DNA of 64,000 bases from Rossellomorea aquimaris (GTDB lineage Bacteria > Bacillota > Bacilli > Bacillales > Bacillaceae_B): the NCBI RefSeq assembly GCF_003315075.1, contig NZ_QNRJ01000006.1, positions 223,645 through 287,644 on the forward strand. The letters are read 5' to 3'. A program made the position numbers and the translations under genes. Of the stretch, positions 27,702 through 36,441 are shown piece by piece. Under the pieces are notes generated by a model, which ran no database searches, had not been told where the DNA came from, and was given only the letters and a program-made list of their open reading frames with translations. Position 1 is the first letter of the stretch, and the number at the start of each line of letters is the position of its first letter.

Positions 27702-28237
27702 TTCCCTTACTCATCCTTGGCTTACTTATTCAAAACCCCGGCGCTCATGGATACGAACTATTAAGTTTAATGGAAAAACGACATTATAAATATATCGTTA
27801 ACTTTACCAAAGGATCATTTTATTACAATTTACAGCAACTCCAAGAAAAAGGGTTGATTGAAGAAACACATCAAGAACGGCCAAACAAAGGTCGTGACAT
27901 TCACACCTTTAAAGTAACGTCTTTAGGAATAGAAGAATTTGATAAATTAATGGCCAAATACGGAACCAAATCGGAGTATGTAAACTTACAAGTTTATGGG
28001 GCATTACTCTTTGCGGATGTATACGATAAACATAAATTAGTAGAGTTAATCCAATCCCAAATTGATCAAACTGAAGCCAGAATTGCTCTTCTCGATGAGT
28101 ACTTAGCTACCATTGAGGAATCACCTGGTCAAATTGATTATTTTGGCCGTATGAATGAAAATTCCCGTTCTCACCATTTAGTGAACTTAAAATGGTTTAA
28201 GGAATTGAAGGCAGATATAGAGAGTGCGACTGATTAA
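27698..28237 (+). CDS. PadR family regulator, long form
   Basis: N-terminal winged helix: LILGLLIQNPGAHGYELLSLME, GSFYYNLQQLQEKGLIEE, then GRDIHTFKVTSLG. Residues 90-179 form a helical Vir-type dimerisation domain (KLVELIQSQIDQTEARIALLDEYL). The start is a TTG that shares TTGA with the stop of the esterase gene. It probably controls the divergent promoter region and possibly the beta-lactamase gene too. Confidence 0.85.
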   Translation: MIPLLILGLLIQNPGAHGYELLSLMEKRHYKYIVNFTKGSFYYNLQQLQEKGLIEETHQERPNKGRDIHTFKVTSLGIEEFDKLMAKYGTKSEYVNLQVYGALLFADVYDKHKLVELIQSQIDQTEARIALLDEYLATIEESPGQIDYFGRMNENSRSHHLVNLKWFKELKADIESATD

Positions 28238-28246
28238 ATAAAAACG

Positions 28247-28284
28247 AAAAAACGTCCTATTTTTTTGCCCAAGGGACGTTTTTT
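28247..28284 (+). terminator. terminator of the esterase-padR operon
   Basis: AAAAAACGTCC (28247-28257) pairs with GGACGTTTTTT (28274-28284). Confidence 0.8.
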
Positions 28285-28352
28285 ATGTTTCTCCTATAGA
28301 TTCACCATATTCCCGTCTAAACTCGCTTCTTAGATAATGAGCATCAACCAGT

Positions 28353-28439
28353 ATCATGCCAGCTTGAAGATAATCGTGCAGGATTTCGGTGAATCATGCG
28401 GCTTTCGTCATAATCGTGCGAGAAATGCGATCATCATGC
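28353..28439. repeat. tandem ATC(A/G)TGC repeat with exact 20-nt period
   Basis: ATCATGC or ATCGTGC begins at 28353, 28373, 28393, 28413 and 28433, so five units step by exactly 20 nt with A and G alternating at the fourth base. The 13 nt between units are only loosely alike. No reading frame is supported. Confidence 0.75.
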
Positions 28440-28512
28440 CGACATGTCGAATCTTCTTTATCTATGAGAAAAAAACGCCGTGGGGACAGGTAAGAACCGT
28501 TTCGCAAAAAAT

Positions 28513-28697
28513 AAGCGGAGAATTTCCGCTTACATTCAGAATGAAAGGTGTTTTTGGGGTAATTAAGCGGAGTTTTTCCGCTTAAGCAAAGAATACTCGT
28601 CCGTTATTGTATTTTTTGAGTCAATAGGCGGAATTTCTCCTTCTATTTCAGCCTTTTTAACCTAACAATGACGAATTAAGCGGAATTCTTCCGTCTA
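28513..28697. repeat. array of four AAGCGGA...TCCGCTT hairpins
   Basis: Short palindromes begin at about 28513, 28564, 28626 and 28677 (AAGCGGAGAATTTCCGCTT is the best). The two later ones are degenerate. Spacing is 51, 62 and 51 nt. They fill the non-coding 28.2-28.8 kb region together with the 20-nt tandem repeat. Confidence 0.65.
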
Positions 28698-28743
28698 TCT
28701 GGCAGCTCTGGTTAGTAAGCGACATGGGAAAAAGGAAAAGCCA

Positions 28744-28794
28744 CGGGGACAGGCACCTCGACTCCAATGCAAAGAACCAATGGACCTGTCCCCG
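28744..28794. repeat. GGGGACAGG inverted repeat
   Basis: CGGGGACAGG (28744-28753) and CCTGTCCCCG (28785-28794) are perfect complements. A lone half site (GTGGGGACAGG) is near 28482. It lies just past the 3' end of the dehydrogenase gene but lacks a T-run. Confidence 0.6.
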
Positions 28795-28808
28795 CAGCTC
28801 CCTCATCC

Positions 28809-30380
28809 TCAACTCAACAAACTCCCCCTCAACCAAGCCTTCTCCCTGAACGGTCCGATCGGAATCTGAATCAAGGTCGTCAGATTCTCAGAATCCAATC
28901 TATAAACCCCATCCGTCACCGCTGTATCAAACCCAAGCAGCGGGTGTCCACCAAACCCACAGGCCGCCGAAGACAAGAGCAGACGCTGGACAAGCATTCC
29001 CGCTTCCATTTGCATGATCCGGTAACCTCTGTATCCAAGGGTATCTTGGAAGTAATCCTTTTTCCCAATAATATGAAGGCACAGCGGCACCTGAAGCAAA
29101 TTGACGTTATCCAGCGACAGCCCCGATTGCAGGTGGAGACGATAATCACCGGTACCGATCTCCCATAGTGAATGGCGGCCGCTGTCATATGCGTATGCGC
29201 CATTTGGGATGCCTTCTACGTTATACAAACAGCCATATATGGAAACACGGGGTGCTTCACCATCAAAAACGTTGTCTAGGTCACTGCGAAACGAGTATGA
29301 ATGAGTCGCCCTTTTCAATAAGGCAGCCAGCTGCTCCTGGCTGACCTTCCCCATGACAAAATCCATTTCCGGAGAATGGCGCTTTTTGCAGGCATCAACA
29401 AAATCATAAGTACCAGACTCAATTTCCGGAAGATGGATTTCTTTTTCTCCCGTTCTCATAACCGGTTGTTTCGTCACCTTTTGAAAACCACCGGTACAAT
29501 CGAGTTTAGAAGCTTCATTCACCTCCAGTAACCTAGGAAACTCCCAAACCTTTTCAGACTTTTCATAATGTCTTAGAGAAATAGCTGGCAGCTCCCGGCA
29601 TAACTCTTCAGCGGTAACAGCCCGCTCCATCCCCCTCCCACCCCAATTCGTTGCAGCAACGGAAAGCGGGACGACGGAATAGACGCTTTCCTCATCCTCT
29701 GTCAGTCCAAGCAAATGGTTGATGGCGGAATCGAGAAATTGAACATACACCCCTGACTCGAATCCAAACCGTTTGGCCGTTTCCAGCAGCTGCCCCATCA
29801 GAACGCCGGCATCCAGTCCCTGCAGGCGATAGGATAAGTTATTGTATTTAAAAAAGTTTTTCCAAAACCTTGTAGAGACGAAGGCCGTGGCAAAACACGT
29901 CGAGATCTCGCAGCGATTGCCGAGTGCCCGTTCCACATACGAATCGATATCCCCTTCCCGGAGCAGAACGAGGCGGTGGTGGGCAGCATCATAATGATAG
30001 ATTCCATCGGGCAAATCCTCGAGCTTTAAATAGAGATATAATTCATTCGGATACAGCGCCCCTCCGGATGGAGCAAACCGCCGATACGAGTGGATGGGGT
30101 AAGCCGCCTCTTCCTGATACTCATCAGGATGCACCGACTGACTTACCCCGATGATGCCGTAGACGTACCAGAGAAAATGACCGATCCTTTCTACATCGGG
30201 TTGTAATGGCGGCTGTCCCTCGGGGAGTGACAGTGGTACTTCTGTAGACAATGGGACCACCCGCAACCCCCGGTAAAGCTTATAGGGAAGAGGCGCATCC
30301 TCCCAGTCCACTTCCCAGTTTGGCTGATTGGCCCGATTGATATTAAATTGCAGATTGTGCAGAAATTCTTCCAGACTCAT
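28809..30380 (-). CDS. SagB-type (nitroreductase-fold) TOMM dehydrogenase
   Basis: The 523-residue protein contains two nitroreductase-like halves. The first has SYRRFAPSGGALYPNELYLYL and LQGLDAGVLMGQLLETAKRFG; the second has HSYSFRSD and YRIMQMEAGMLVQRLLLSSAACGFG. Both match SagB/ThcOx peptide dehydrogenases, FMN enzymes that oxidise thiazolines and oxazolines to thiazoles and oxazoles. The ATG at 30380 follows AGGAGG; a GTG three codons earlier is less well placed. It is the last gene of the cluster; the neighbouring E1/YcaO gene ends 20 nt upstream. Confidence 0.85.
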   Translation of the reverse strand: MSLEEFLHNLQFNINRANQPNWEVDWEDAPLPYKLYRGLRVVPLSTEVPLSLPEGQPPLQPDVERIGHFLWYVYGIIGVSQSVHPDEYQEEAAYPIHSYRRFAPSGGALYPNELYLYLKLEDLPDGIYHYDAAHHRLVLLREGDIDSYVERALGNRCEISTCFATAFVSTRFWKNFFKYNNLSYRLQGLDAGVLMGQLLETAKRFGFESGVYVQFLDSAINHLLGLTEDEESVYSVVPLSVAATNWGGRGMERAVTAEELCRELPAISLRHYEKSEKVWEFPRLLEVNEASKLDCTGGFQKVTKQPVMRTGEKEIHLPEIESGTYDFVDACKKRHSPEMDFVMGKVSQEQLAALLKRATHSYSFRSDLDNVFDGEAPRVSIYGCLYNVEGIPNGAYAYDSGRHSLWEIGTGDYRLHLQSGLSLDNVNLLQVPLCLHIIGKKDYFQDTLGYRGYRIMQMEAGMLVQRLLLSSAACGFGGHPLLGFDTAVTDGVYRLDSENLTTLIQIPIGPFREKAWLRGSLLS

Positions 30381-30400
30381 CCTCCTCACCTCCTCGTACC

Positions 30401-32347
30401 TTAAGGAAACGGATGCGGTTTTTGATTGAGTTGCTCATAGGTCAGCGGCCGCTCGTAGTATCCCAGTTCTACCGGGACGTTAAGGACTCTTTCCAATCCT
30501 GTAAGACGGGTGAGATGATGACCGAATGTCATGGGAAGCATGCCGGGAATCAAGACTTTCACGCAGTATAGTCCGTTCTTTTCAAGTTCTGGTGCGGTTT
30601 GGTCAACGACAATGACATCAAGGTTCCGGTTTCGGAATCTTTCAAGAATATCTTTAAGGTCATCCGTCAGATCACTGTGATCGGATCTCCAGTTGAATTG
30701 CTCTTGGAAACTTCGCAATGGCCTGCTCTCATCCTGTAAAAACGTGAAACGTTCCTCTGCCTGGGAGAGTCCATACAGCATGCCGTGATCATCCATCTGC
30801 CTTACGAGGGAATCATCGTCCAGCATTTTTTCATAATTCGCCTTGTTCTTCTCCAATTTTTCATCCAGATTCAGCATCATACCTGCGAGCTCCTGAATCG
30901 CGCTTTTTGCCGCTCTTACAGGATCCAGATGGGCACCTGCGGCGAGGATCAGATTCAACCCAGTATCCTTCCTGTTCTTGGCCATCGCAAAGACGCTTGG
31001 AATTCCGTGCTCCATGGTGGAGTCATACAAATAAAGATCATACCCTGCGACCGCCCGCATCCGTTCGATCATTAACTGGAGCTCCTCATCCTTTGCTGTT
31101 AGAGGATCGAGACGCGGCAGATTGAGCTCGGCATACCAGGTCAAAAGGAACGAGTCCCGTTCGACCACCTCCATGATGCCGTAAAAAATCGCTTCCTCCC
31201 TGCTTCCGCCAAGTGCACAGCCATTGGACGTTTCATAAACAAAACCGGATGAACTGCAGCCCAGACTGTAATAGGCAAGGAGTTCTGGGACGAGAATCGG
31301 CCGCTCTTCGATGAGTGAATAACCCCATACCCAGTCCATTGCCCTGTCAGGGTCAAACTTTTCAAATAGAAAACCTGGCATGGCGTACTGCTCGTCGGTG
31401 TGCACGCCGACCTTCAGGGGATTCAGTGCATGTTCCGCCAACTGTCGGTAGCTATCATGGACGACTGTCCGTTTGCCACGGGGCTCCAACCCGCAGTGAC
31501 GCTCCAATCCTTCAAGGATGGCGGTCAGCTCGCTGTCTGAGTAGACTTGTGTCCGTCCGGCCGTCCCTTCATCCCCGGAGAACATCGGCATATTGACACT
31601 CGCATCGGCAAATGGTGTCACCAGGTCATACATCTTGCTGTTGAAAAGTCCGGTCCGATTATCCAGATAGTCTTTTCTCAGGACGTTTTTCAGTTCATCC
31701 AGGGGAGTACAGCGGAAACTGCCGGCATGGATCTTCGGACTGGGCTTGAGGGAAACACGGGCTAACTTCGGAGAATCGTCCGGTATCGGGCTGCAATTTT
31801 GGCATAATGAGTCGGGAACGAAAGTGTGCCAGGAGCTGTTCAATGTTTTCAAGTCGGTAAAACATACCTGTCCTTGGGAGTGTGGCTTTGCACTTTCAAG
31901 GACCCTGGTAACTTCTGCAGCGATGATGTGAGTCATGTGCACTAAACCGGTATTCGAAGCCCACGGGTCTTTCGTGATTCCACCGTCTTCAGCGAGTTTT
32001 TCCTGTACCTCCCGCATCTCATTCCGTTCCTTTCCTCCAAGGAGACGCCTCAAATCAGCACATTGTGAGCATCCCGGTGTGTTGGGCTGAACCAGTGGGC
32101 CGATGATCCCTTCTCCGAACGAAACGAAGCCTCTCAGCCATGGAACCGAAGTCCCCCTCATCACTTCTTCTGCCATTTGGTGTACAGCCGGATTCCATGT
32201 ATCATCCAATGTCAGTACCAAATCGGTATTTACCGGGAAGCTCTTTTCAACGTTTTTTTGCCTGTATACTGGATAACGGGCTGACAATTCGGCACATACT
32301 CGATCCGAAAGCATCCCCTCCCCTACAATCACCACGAAAGAATTCAT
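30401..32347 (-). CDS. TOMM cyclodehydratase: E1-like leader-binding + YcaO fusion
   Basis: Residues 1-190 are an E1/ThiF-like domain with a four-cysteine zinc site (Cys93/Cys96 in GCSQC, Cys182/Cys185 in LCQNC). From about residue 250 to the end is the YcaO domain, which uses ATP to activate the peptide backbone amide. Its ATP-binding acids are in the segments GGSREEAIFYGIMEVVERDSF and QELAGMM, and the protein ends KPHPFP, the PxPxP C-terminus needed by TOMM YcaO enzymes. Together with the 634-aa partner it should install azolines on the Cys-rich precursor. The start overlaps the upstream stop by 4 nt (ATGA). Confidence 0.9.
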   Translation of the reverse strand: MNSFVVIVGEGMLSDRVCAELSARYPVYRQKNVEKSFPVNTDLVLTLDDTWNPAVHQMAEEVMRGTSVPWLRGFVSFGEGIIGPLVQPNTPGCSQCADLRRLLGGKERNEMREVQEKLAEDGGITKDPWASNTGLVHMTHIIAAEVTRVLESAKPHSQGQVCFTDLKTLNSSWHTFVPDSLCQNCSPIPDDSPKLARVSLKPSPKIHAGSFRCTPLDELKNVLRKDYLDNRTGLFNSKMYDLVTPFADASVNMPMFSGDEGTAGRTQVYSDSELTAILEGLERHCGLEPRGKRTVVHDSYRQLAEHALNPLKVGVHTDEQYAMPGFLFEKFDPDRAMDWVWGYSLIEERPILVPELLAYYSLGCSSSGFVYETSNGCALGGSREEAIFYGIMEVVERDSFLLTWYAELNLPRLDPLTAKDEELQLMIERMRAVAGYDLYLYDSTMEHGIPSVFAMAKNRKDTGLNLILAAGAHLDPVRAAKSAIQELAGMMLNLDEKLEKNKANYEKMLDDDSLVRQMDDHGMLYGLSQAEERFTFLQDESRPLRSFQEQFNWRSDHSDLTDDLKDILERFRNRNLDVIVVDQTAPELEKNGLYCVKVLIPGMLPMTFGHHLTRLTGLERVLNVPVELGYYERPLTYEQLNQKPHPFP

Positions 32348-34248
32348 TGCACTCCCTCCTCTCGCAGCAGCACACCAAACACGCCTGCGAGCTCCTGTTT
32401 AAAAACGGGCTCAATATTCAGTTCATACACCACTACCTGCTTCTGATTCCGTTTCAAGGTTTCGATTGCTTCTTTCAGAGGCTGGGTCCTGTCTTCATTA
32501 GCTGGAATGGTGATTCTTTCTGCCTTTCCTTGCTCTAACGCAACGCCAACAGGGTTTGCATCGAAAGCCTCCTTATCGTTCTGAGCTTGAAAGAGTGCAT
32601 GTTGGAGGGAGTTCCTCAATGCCATGGTGATCGTTAAATCGGCATTTCCATACCAGCCATTCCTTCCACGAACATAGACGACAGGAAATCCGGCCATTTC
32701 CTCCCCTAATCCGATTTCCGGCTGGCCTTGCATGGTGGTCAGTGCCTGTAGATAATAACGGCATGCTTCATCCTCAACCTTATCCAATTCAAGACGGGAA
32801 ATCGTACTGCTTTGAACCGATTCTCTTTTTCGCAGCCCATCAGTCAAACACTTCCGAAGACCGCGGTCGAGGCATTCTGCAAATGTCGCTCCTGCCCCGA
32901 TGGCTATATATTCACCAGTCTCATGGGGAACGATCAAACTCCCCAACCTTGAAGCATACATCTCTACTCCCTTTAACCCGGCTTCCCGGCGTGCTTCTTC
33001 ATGGGTCAAGCCGCTGCAGATCACCTCATCCAGCAGTTCGGCAGGGCCCTCGGACAGGGCATCGACCGGCTGGACACGGCACTGAGCCAAAGGCAGCTGC
33101 TTCGTATCCCCTTCCTCCCATACATGAAAAATCCCCGTCTCTTTTGACGTTAGCAGAGTAAAGAGATACAGCACTTTTTCAGGGTCAGATCTTTCTGACA
33201 CCTGTTCCAGCCGCGTTTCCAGACTTTGAACCAATTCAGCCGCTAACTGTCCTGTCTCCAGGGGATGGGATAAAAAGGAATGCCAGCTTCCTTCAAGCGT
33301 TTCTGTATCCAGCAGAAAGATTCTATTTCGCTGATCAGATTTGGTCACTCCTGTAATCTCTTTAAATAATTCAAAGACGATCATGTTCGCAATCATCGCT
33401 ACAGGGATCGCCGATTCGATCGAAACCTGATTTTCTTTTCGTAAGGCCGGAGTGTGGATCCGCCTCCATGCAGATTCCCAGCCCGCCTCAGAATCAGGAT
33501 GGATGATGGGTCCGGCGATTCCTTTCTGCCTGTGACAAATCGCCGGAATAAAAAGCTTCTTATCTGTCCTGCAAATGCCGTGTAGGAGGTCCAATTCCTC
33601 AAGGTCTTCTTTTTGACTTACGTATAAAATGGAATCGAAAGGCTTCAGGGTCTCCCGCCATCCGCCTTTACTGAATGTAACTTCCTGGAGCTCTACCTCC
33701 GGATCGGTTCTCCGAGCATGGTCCACCAGTTCCAGCAGCCGGCCTCTATTCGTCGATCCCTCGTCGGTCAAGAGCACCTGCAGCTTAGCCATCCCGGATT
33801 CAATCAGCGATGAAACGAGTGAAGTCAGAATAGGACCAGATCCCACTGCCAGGACGTTGGTCCGGCGGTAAGTTTCAAACCTTGAAGCTCCCGAATCTGC
33901 CAAACTGTCGACAAATTCGATTTGTGATGCGAATTTTTTCACTGCATGTTCGGAAAGCTGGTGTGGCAGGTCTCTGCTTACGTCCCGAACAAATCCATTT
34001 TTATGCAAAACCTCTGCCATTTCCATGACCCTGTTTTTATAAGGTCCAGGCAGTCCATTCGTCAAATACTCAAGGGAGTACTCCCCATTGAACATCGGCA
34101 GCAGCTTCTCAACCCATTGGTCAATTCCGCTTCCTTCCATACGGAAAGAGCATAGGTTATTCCTGAAATAAACACCTCTGCCTGGTTCAGGGAGGTAAAA
34201 CGTATCCCTCTTTACTTTTAAACGCATAGAAGGGTCCAATTTTCCCAT
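32344..34248 (-). CDS. putative thiazole-containing bacteriocin maturation protein
   Basis: This 634-residue protein resembles the maturation factor found beside heterocycloanthracin-type precursors. The N-terminal ~100 residues (LPEPGRGVYFRNNLCSFRMEG) look like a peptide-clamp region that holds the leader; the middle has a degenerate E1-like Rossmann fold (VLAVGSGPILTSLVSSLIESG); the C-terminal 250 residues resemble a YcaO-like partner without the full ATP site. It probably recognises the leader and assists the cyclodehydratase. GGAGG precedes the ATG. It is the first biosynthetic gene after the precursor. Confidence 0.8.
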   Translation of the reverse strand: MGKLDPSMRLKVKRDTFYLPEPGRGVYFRNNLCSFRMEGSGIDQWVEKLLPMFNGEYSLEYLTNGLPGPYKNRVMEMAEVLHKNGFVRDVSRDLPHQLSEHAVKKFASQIEFVDSLADSGASRFETYRRTNVLAVGSGPILTSLVSSLIESGMAKLQVLLTDEGSTNRGRLLELVDHARRTDPEVELQEVTFSKGGWRETLKPFDSILYVSQKEDLEELDLLHGICRTDKKLFIPAICHRQKGIAGPIIHPDSEAGWESAWRRIHTPALRKENQVSIESAIPVAMIANMIVFELFKEITGVTKSDQRNRIFLLDTETLEGSWHSFLSHPLETGQLAAELVQSLETRLEQVSERSDPEKVLYLFTLLTSKETGIFHVWEEGDTKQLPLAQCRVQPVDALSEGPAELLDEVICSGLTHEEARREAGLKGVEMYASRLGSLIVPHETGEYIAIGAGATFAECLDRGLRKCLTDGLRKRESVQSSTISRLELDKVEDEACRYYLQALTTMQGQPEIGLGEEMAGFPVVYVRGRNGWYGNADLTITMALRNSLQHALFQAQNDKEAFDANPVGVALEQGKAERITIPANEDRTQPLKEAIETLKRNQKQVVVYELNIEPVFKQELAGVFGVLLREEGVQ

Positions 34249-34344
34249 AGCGCTCCTCCTTACCCCCGCTAATCTCTCTTGTATTTTTGGCTGTCATTAC
34301 CATCGTATGAGTCTCAATTTGTCCCTTATGTATACGTGAAGAAT

Positions 34345-34380
34345 AAAATAAAGACCCCTGCACGAACTCACACAGGGATC
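34345..34380 (-). terminator. leaky terminator/attenuator between precursor and enzymes
   Basis: GATCCCTG and CAGGGGTC on the minus strand form an 8-bp stem with one G-T pair and a 12-nt loop, followed by TTTATTTTA. It sits 29 nt after the precursor stop, where a weak terminator would let precursor mRNA exceed enzyme mRNA, a common arrangement. Confidence 0.55.
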
Positions 34381-34408
34381 CATTTGAAAACCATATTCTA
34401 AAATCCGA

Positions 34409-34678
34409 TTAACGTCCGCAGCGTCCACATCTGCCGCAGCCGCCACATCGGCCACCTCCGCCGCATCTTCCGCAGCCTCCGCAACGGAAGCATCCACCAC
34501 AGCCACCACACCCAAAACAGCTAAAGAAGCATGAGAAAGCAAAACCGAAACAGCCTCCAAACCCAAGGAAAAGTCGTTCGTCATTCGGATCATACATGTT
34601 TTGATCCCATGAAACAGGCTGTGTTGCCTGGAAATCACCTACATTCAGATTTTGAAGTTCATTGTGAAAATGATTCAT
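34409..34678 (-). CDS. heterocycloanthracin-type TOMM precursor peptide
   Basis: The 89-residue peptide has a leader MNHFHNELQNLNVGDFQ and a glycine/cysteine-rich core from residue 38, with 13 Cys at 43, 50, 54, 57, 60, 63, 66, 69, 72, 78, 81, 84 and 87, mostly in GGC/GRC triplets every third residue. Leaders of this group share the ELQxLxVxDFQ motif. The Cys should become thiazoles. GGGAGG sits 11 nt upstream of the ATG at 34678; the ATG at 34687 would be too close to it. Core region Phe-rich at first, Arg-rich later. Confidence 0.9.
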   Translation of the reverse strand: MNHFHNELQNLNVGDFQATQPVSWDQNMYDPNDERLFLGFGGCFGFAFSCFFSCFGCGGCGGCFRCGGCGRCGGGGRCGGCGRCGRCGR

Positions 34679-35000
34679 CAATTTCATTACCTCCCAAAAA
34701 AATTAGCCAATGTCTCTCACCATTAAGGAACAAGAACAATTGAGCTTTCTAAGAAAAATTTCAGTCATTTAGGTAAATTCACTAAAAATTTGAACACTCC
34801 CAAACAATTTATGTCATCTTGCTGGGTATTGTTACTGATACAAAAGCCTATTTTGCAAGAACATGTTGTAAAGAAGAATACAAAAATACTCCAACCAATG
34901 GACTGGAGTTTGAACTCTTATGTATGAACCCTTTATATTCAGGTCCCTTTTCAATTTGAAAGGGATGATTTTTATGAGTGTCCGTCAGAACATTATTAAA
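34679..35000. other. intergenic between TOMM cluster and nrnA
   Basis: It should contain the TOMM promoter but I cannot pick one safely. Two hairpins are visible: ACTCCA...TGGAGT (about 34891-34912) and TCCCTTTTCA...TGAAAGGGA (about 34945-34966). No coding signal. Confidence 0.4.
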
Positions 35001-35022
35001 GGAGCCGGTATCCGCCGGCTCC
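35001..35022 (-). terminator. terminator of nrnA
   Basis: GGAGCCGG (35001-35008) pairs with CCGGCTCC (35015-35022) just past the stop. The minus-strand tail is TTTAATAATG, so the T-run is weak. Confidence 0.55.
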
Positions 35023-35030
35023 TCTAAGAC

Positions 35031-35972
35031 TTATCTATGATTTCTGCACACTTCTCTTAAATCCTTCATCACTTCTTCTTTTTCTTCCCATGAATAAATC
35101 GAAGCCCCTGCAGCCAGAGGATGTCCTCCGCCGTTGTATTTTTTGGCGATGGTGTTGATGACTGGTCCTTTTGAACGCAGACGGACTCTGATTTGATCAC
35201 TTTCTTCAATGAAGAAGACCCACGCTTTAATGCCTTTCACGTTACCCAATGTACTGACCAGTAAAGAAGCATCTGAAGGAATGACCTGATGCTCTTCCAG
35301 AATTTCTTTCGTCATGATCATACTCGCACAGCCATCCCCATCCATTTCGAAGTTTTGAAGGACGTATCCGTGCAGCTTGATGACATTGGCATCGATCTCG
35401 TACATTTTATTGAATAATTCATTACGGTCAAAATCAAATCGGATCAATTCCCCTGCGATATCAAACGTATTCTGAGTTGTGCTCGGGTAAAGGAATCTTC
35501 CCGTATCTCCAACGATTCCGGCAAATAACAACCTTGCTCCCTCATCAGACAGCGTGAGTCCCTTATCCTTACCGAACAAGTAGAATTCATAAATCATTTC
35601 GCTTACTGAGCTTGCGGATGTATCGATCCATAAATAATCCCCATATGCATCTTCATTGGGGTGATGATCGATTTTCACGAGCTTATCTCCTAAATGATAA
35701 CGACTGTCACAGATACGTTCTTCATTCGCTGTATCGCAAACGATGATTAAAGCTCCTTCGAACACGTGGTCTTCAATGACATCCAGGCGTTTTAAATAAT
35801 GAAGGCTTTCCTCTTCTTTTCCGACGGCATAGATCTTTTTTTCCGGGAAGGACGTTTTCAGTATTTCAACGAGGCCCCCCTGGGAACCGTAGGCGTCAGG
35901 ATCCGGGCGAACATGTCTATGTACGATGATTGTTTCATATTGTTTGATGAGGTCCAGTATTTGTTCTTTCAT
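35031..35972 (-). CDS. nrnA: NrnA, bifunctional oligoribonuclease / PAP phosphatase
   Basis: A DHH-DHHA1 phosphoesterase of 313 residues: VHRHVRPDPDAYGSQGG (first metal site), VKIDHHPNED (the DHH motif) and the C-terminal GGGHPLAAGAS of DHHA1. NrnA degrades 2-5 nt RNA fragments and hydrolyses 3'-phosphoadenosine 5'-phosphate. The start at 35972 is set by AAAGGAG; the open frame extends another 44 codons upstream with no site. It lies divergently from ytpI with only 94 nt between starts, as in related Bacillus genomes. Confidence 0.95.
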   Translation of the reverse strand: MKEQILDLIKQYETIIVHRHVRPDPDAYGSQGGLVEILKTSFPEKKIYAVGKEEESLHYLKRLDVIEDHVFEGALIIVCDTANEERICDSRYHLGDKLVKIDHHPNEDAYGDYLWIDTSASSVSEMIYEFYLFGKDKGLTLSDEGARLLFAGIVGDTGRFLYPSTTQNTFDIAGELIRFDFDRNELFNKMYEIDANVIKLHGYVLQNFEMDGDGCASMIMTKEILEEHQVIPSDASLLVSTLGNVKGIKAWVFFIEESDQIRVRLRSKGPVINTIAKKYNGGGHPLAAGASIYSWEEKEEVMKDLREVCRNHR

Positions 35973-36066
35973 GGGAATCTCCTTTGTAGTGGAATTTTTT
36001 ATTTGGCATTCTGTCCTGATATCTGTAAAATAGTAGCGAGAGAAGTCAACGATGGAGGACAAAACT

Positions 36067-36372
36067 ATGTATTTTCTCGCACTACTGATAGTCGTAACAT
36101 TCACGTTTTATGTCTTTTATAAAATCAGGCAGGTCCGAACGAATCGACCAATGGAAAAGAAATGGTTATCGGCGAAGGCAAGCATTGCACTAGGGCTATT
36201 TGTTGCCTTATTTGGTATAAACCAGCTACTTTTATTTCCGGGAACGCTGACGTATTTTATCGGCGGTCTTTTTATCCTGATCGGGCTTGGAAGCTGCTGG
36301 GCAGGATATAAGCTGTACAAGCACGTGCTTCCTTATGCTCAAAGAGAAGCGAAGGAACTGGATAACCAATAA
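36067..36372 (+). CDS. ytpI: YtpI family membrane protein
   Basis: The 101-residue protein has three hydrophobic segments: MYFLALLIVVTFTFYVFY, ASIALGLFVALFGINQLLL and FIGGLFILIGLGSCWAGY. It matches YtpI by size, topology and neighbourhood (between nrnA and ytoI). Function unknown. The ATG at 36067 follows GGAGG with 8-nt spacing; an ATG at 36052 is too early. Confidence 0.85.
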   Translation: MYFLALLIVVTFTFYVFYKIRQVRTNRPMEKKWLSAKASIALGLFVALFGINQLLLFPGTLTYFIGGLFILIGLGSCWAGYKLYKHVLPYAQREAKELDNQ

Positions 36373-36378
36373 GGTATG

Positions 36379-36408
36379 AAAGACTAGATGTTTGATCTAG
36401 TCTTTTTT
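36379..36408 (+). terminator. terminator of ytpI
   Basis: AAAGACTAGAT pairs with ATCTAGTCTTT, then a T-run. Confidence 0.85.
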
Positions 36409-36441
36409 ATGTTTGCAAATACTTTTTCATGAGCGAGTAGT

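Noticed and set aside
28353..28697. CRISPR array
   Set aside because: The repeat boxes are only 7 nt or imperfect palindromes with no conserved 24-36-nt repeat or unique spacers of even length, and no cas genes are present.
34297..34638. 113-codon Ala/Val/Asp-rich minus-strand frame over the TOMM precursor
   Set aside because: It is the out-of-frame reading of the Cys/Gly-rich repeats; the precursor frame has the leader motif and the ribosome site.
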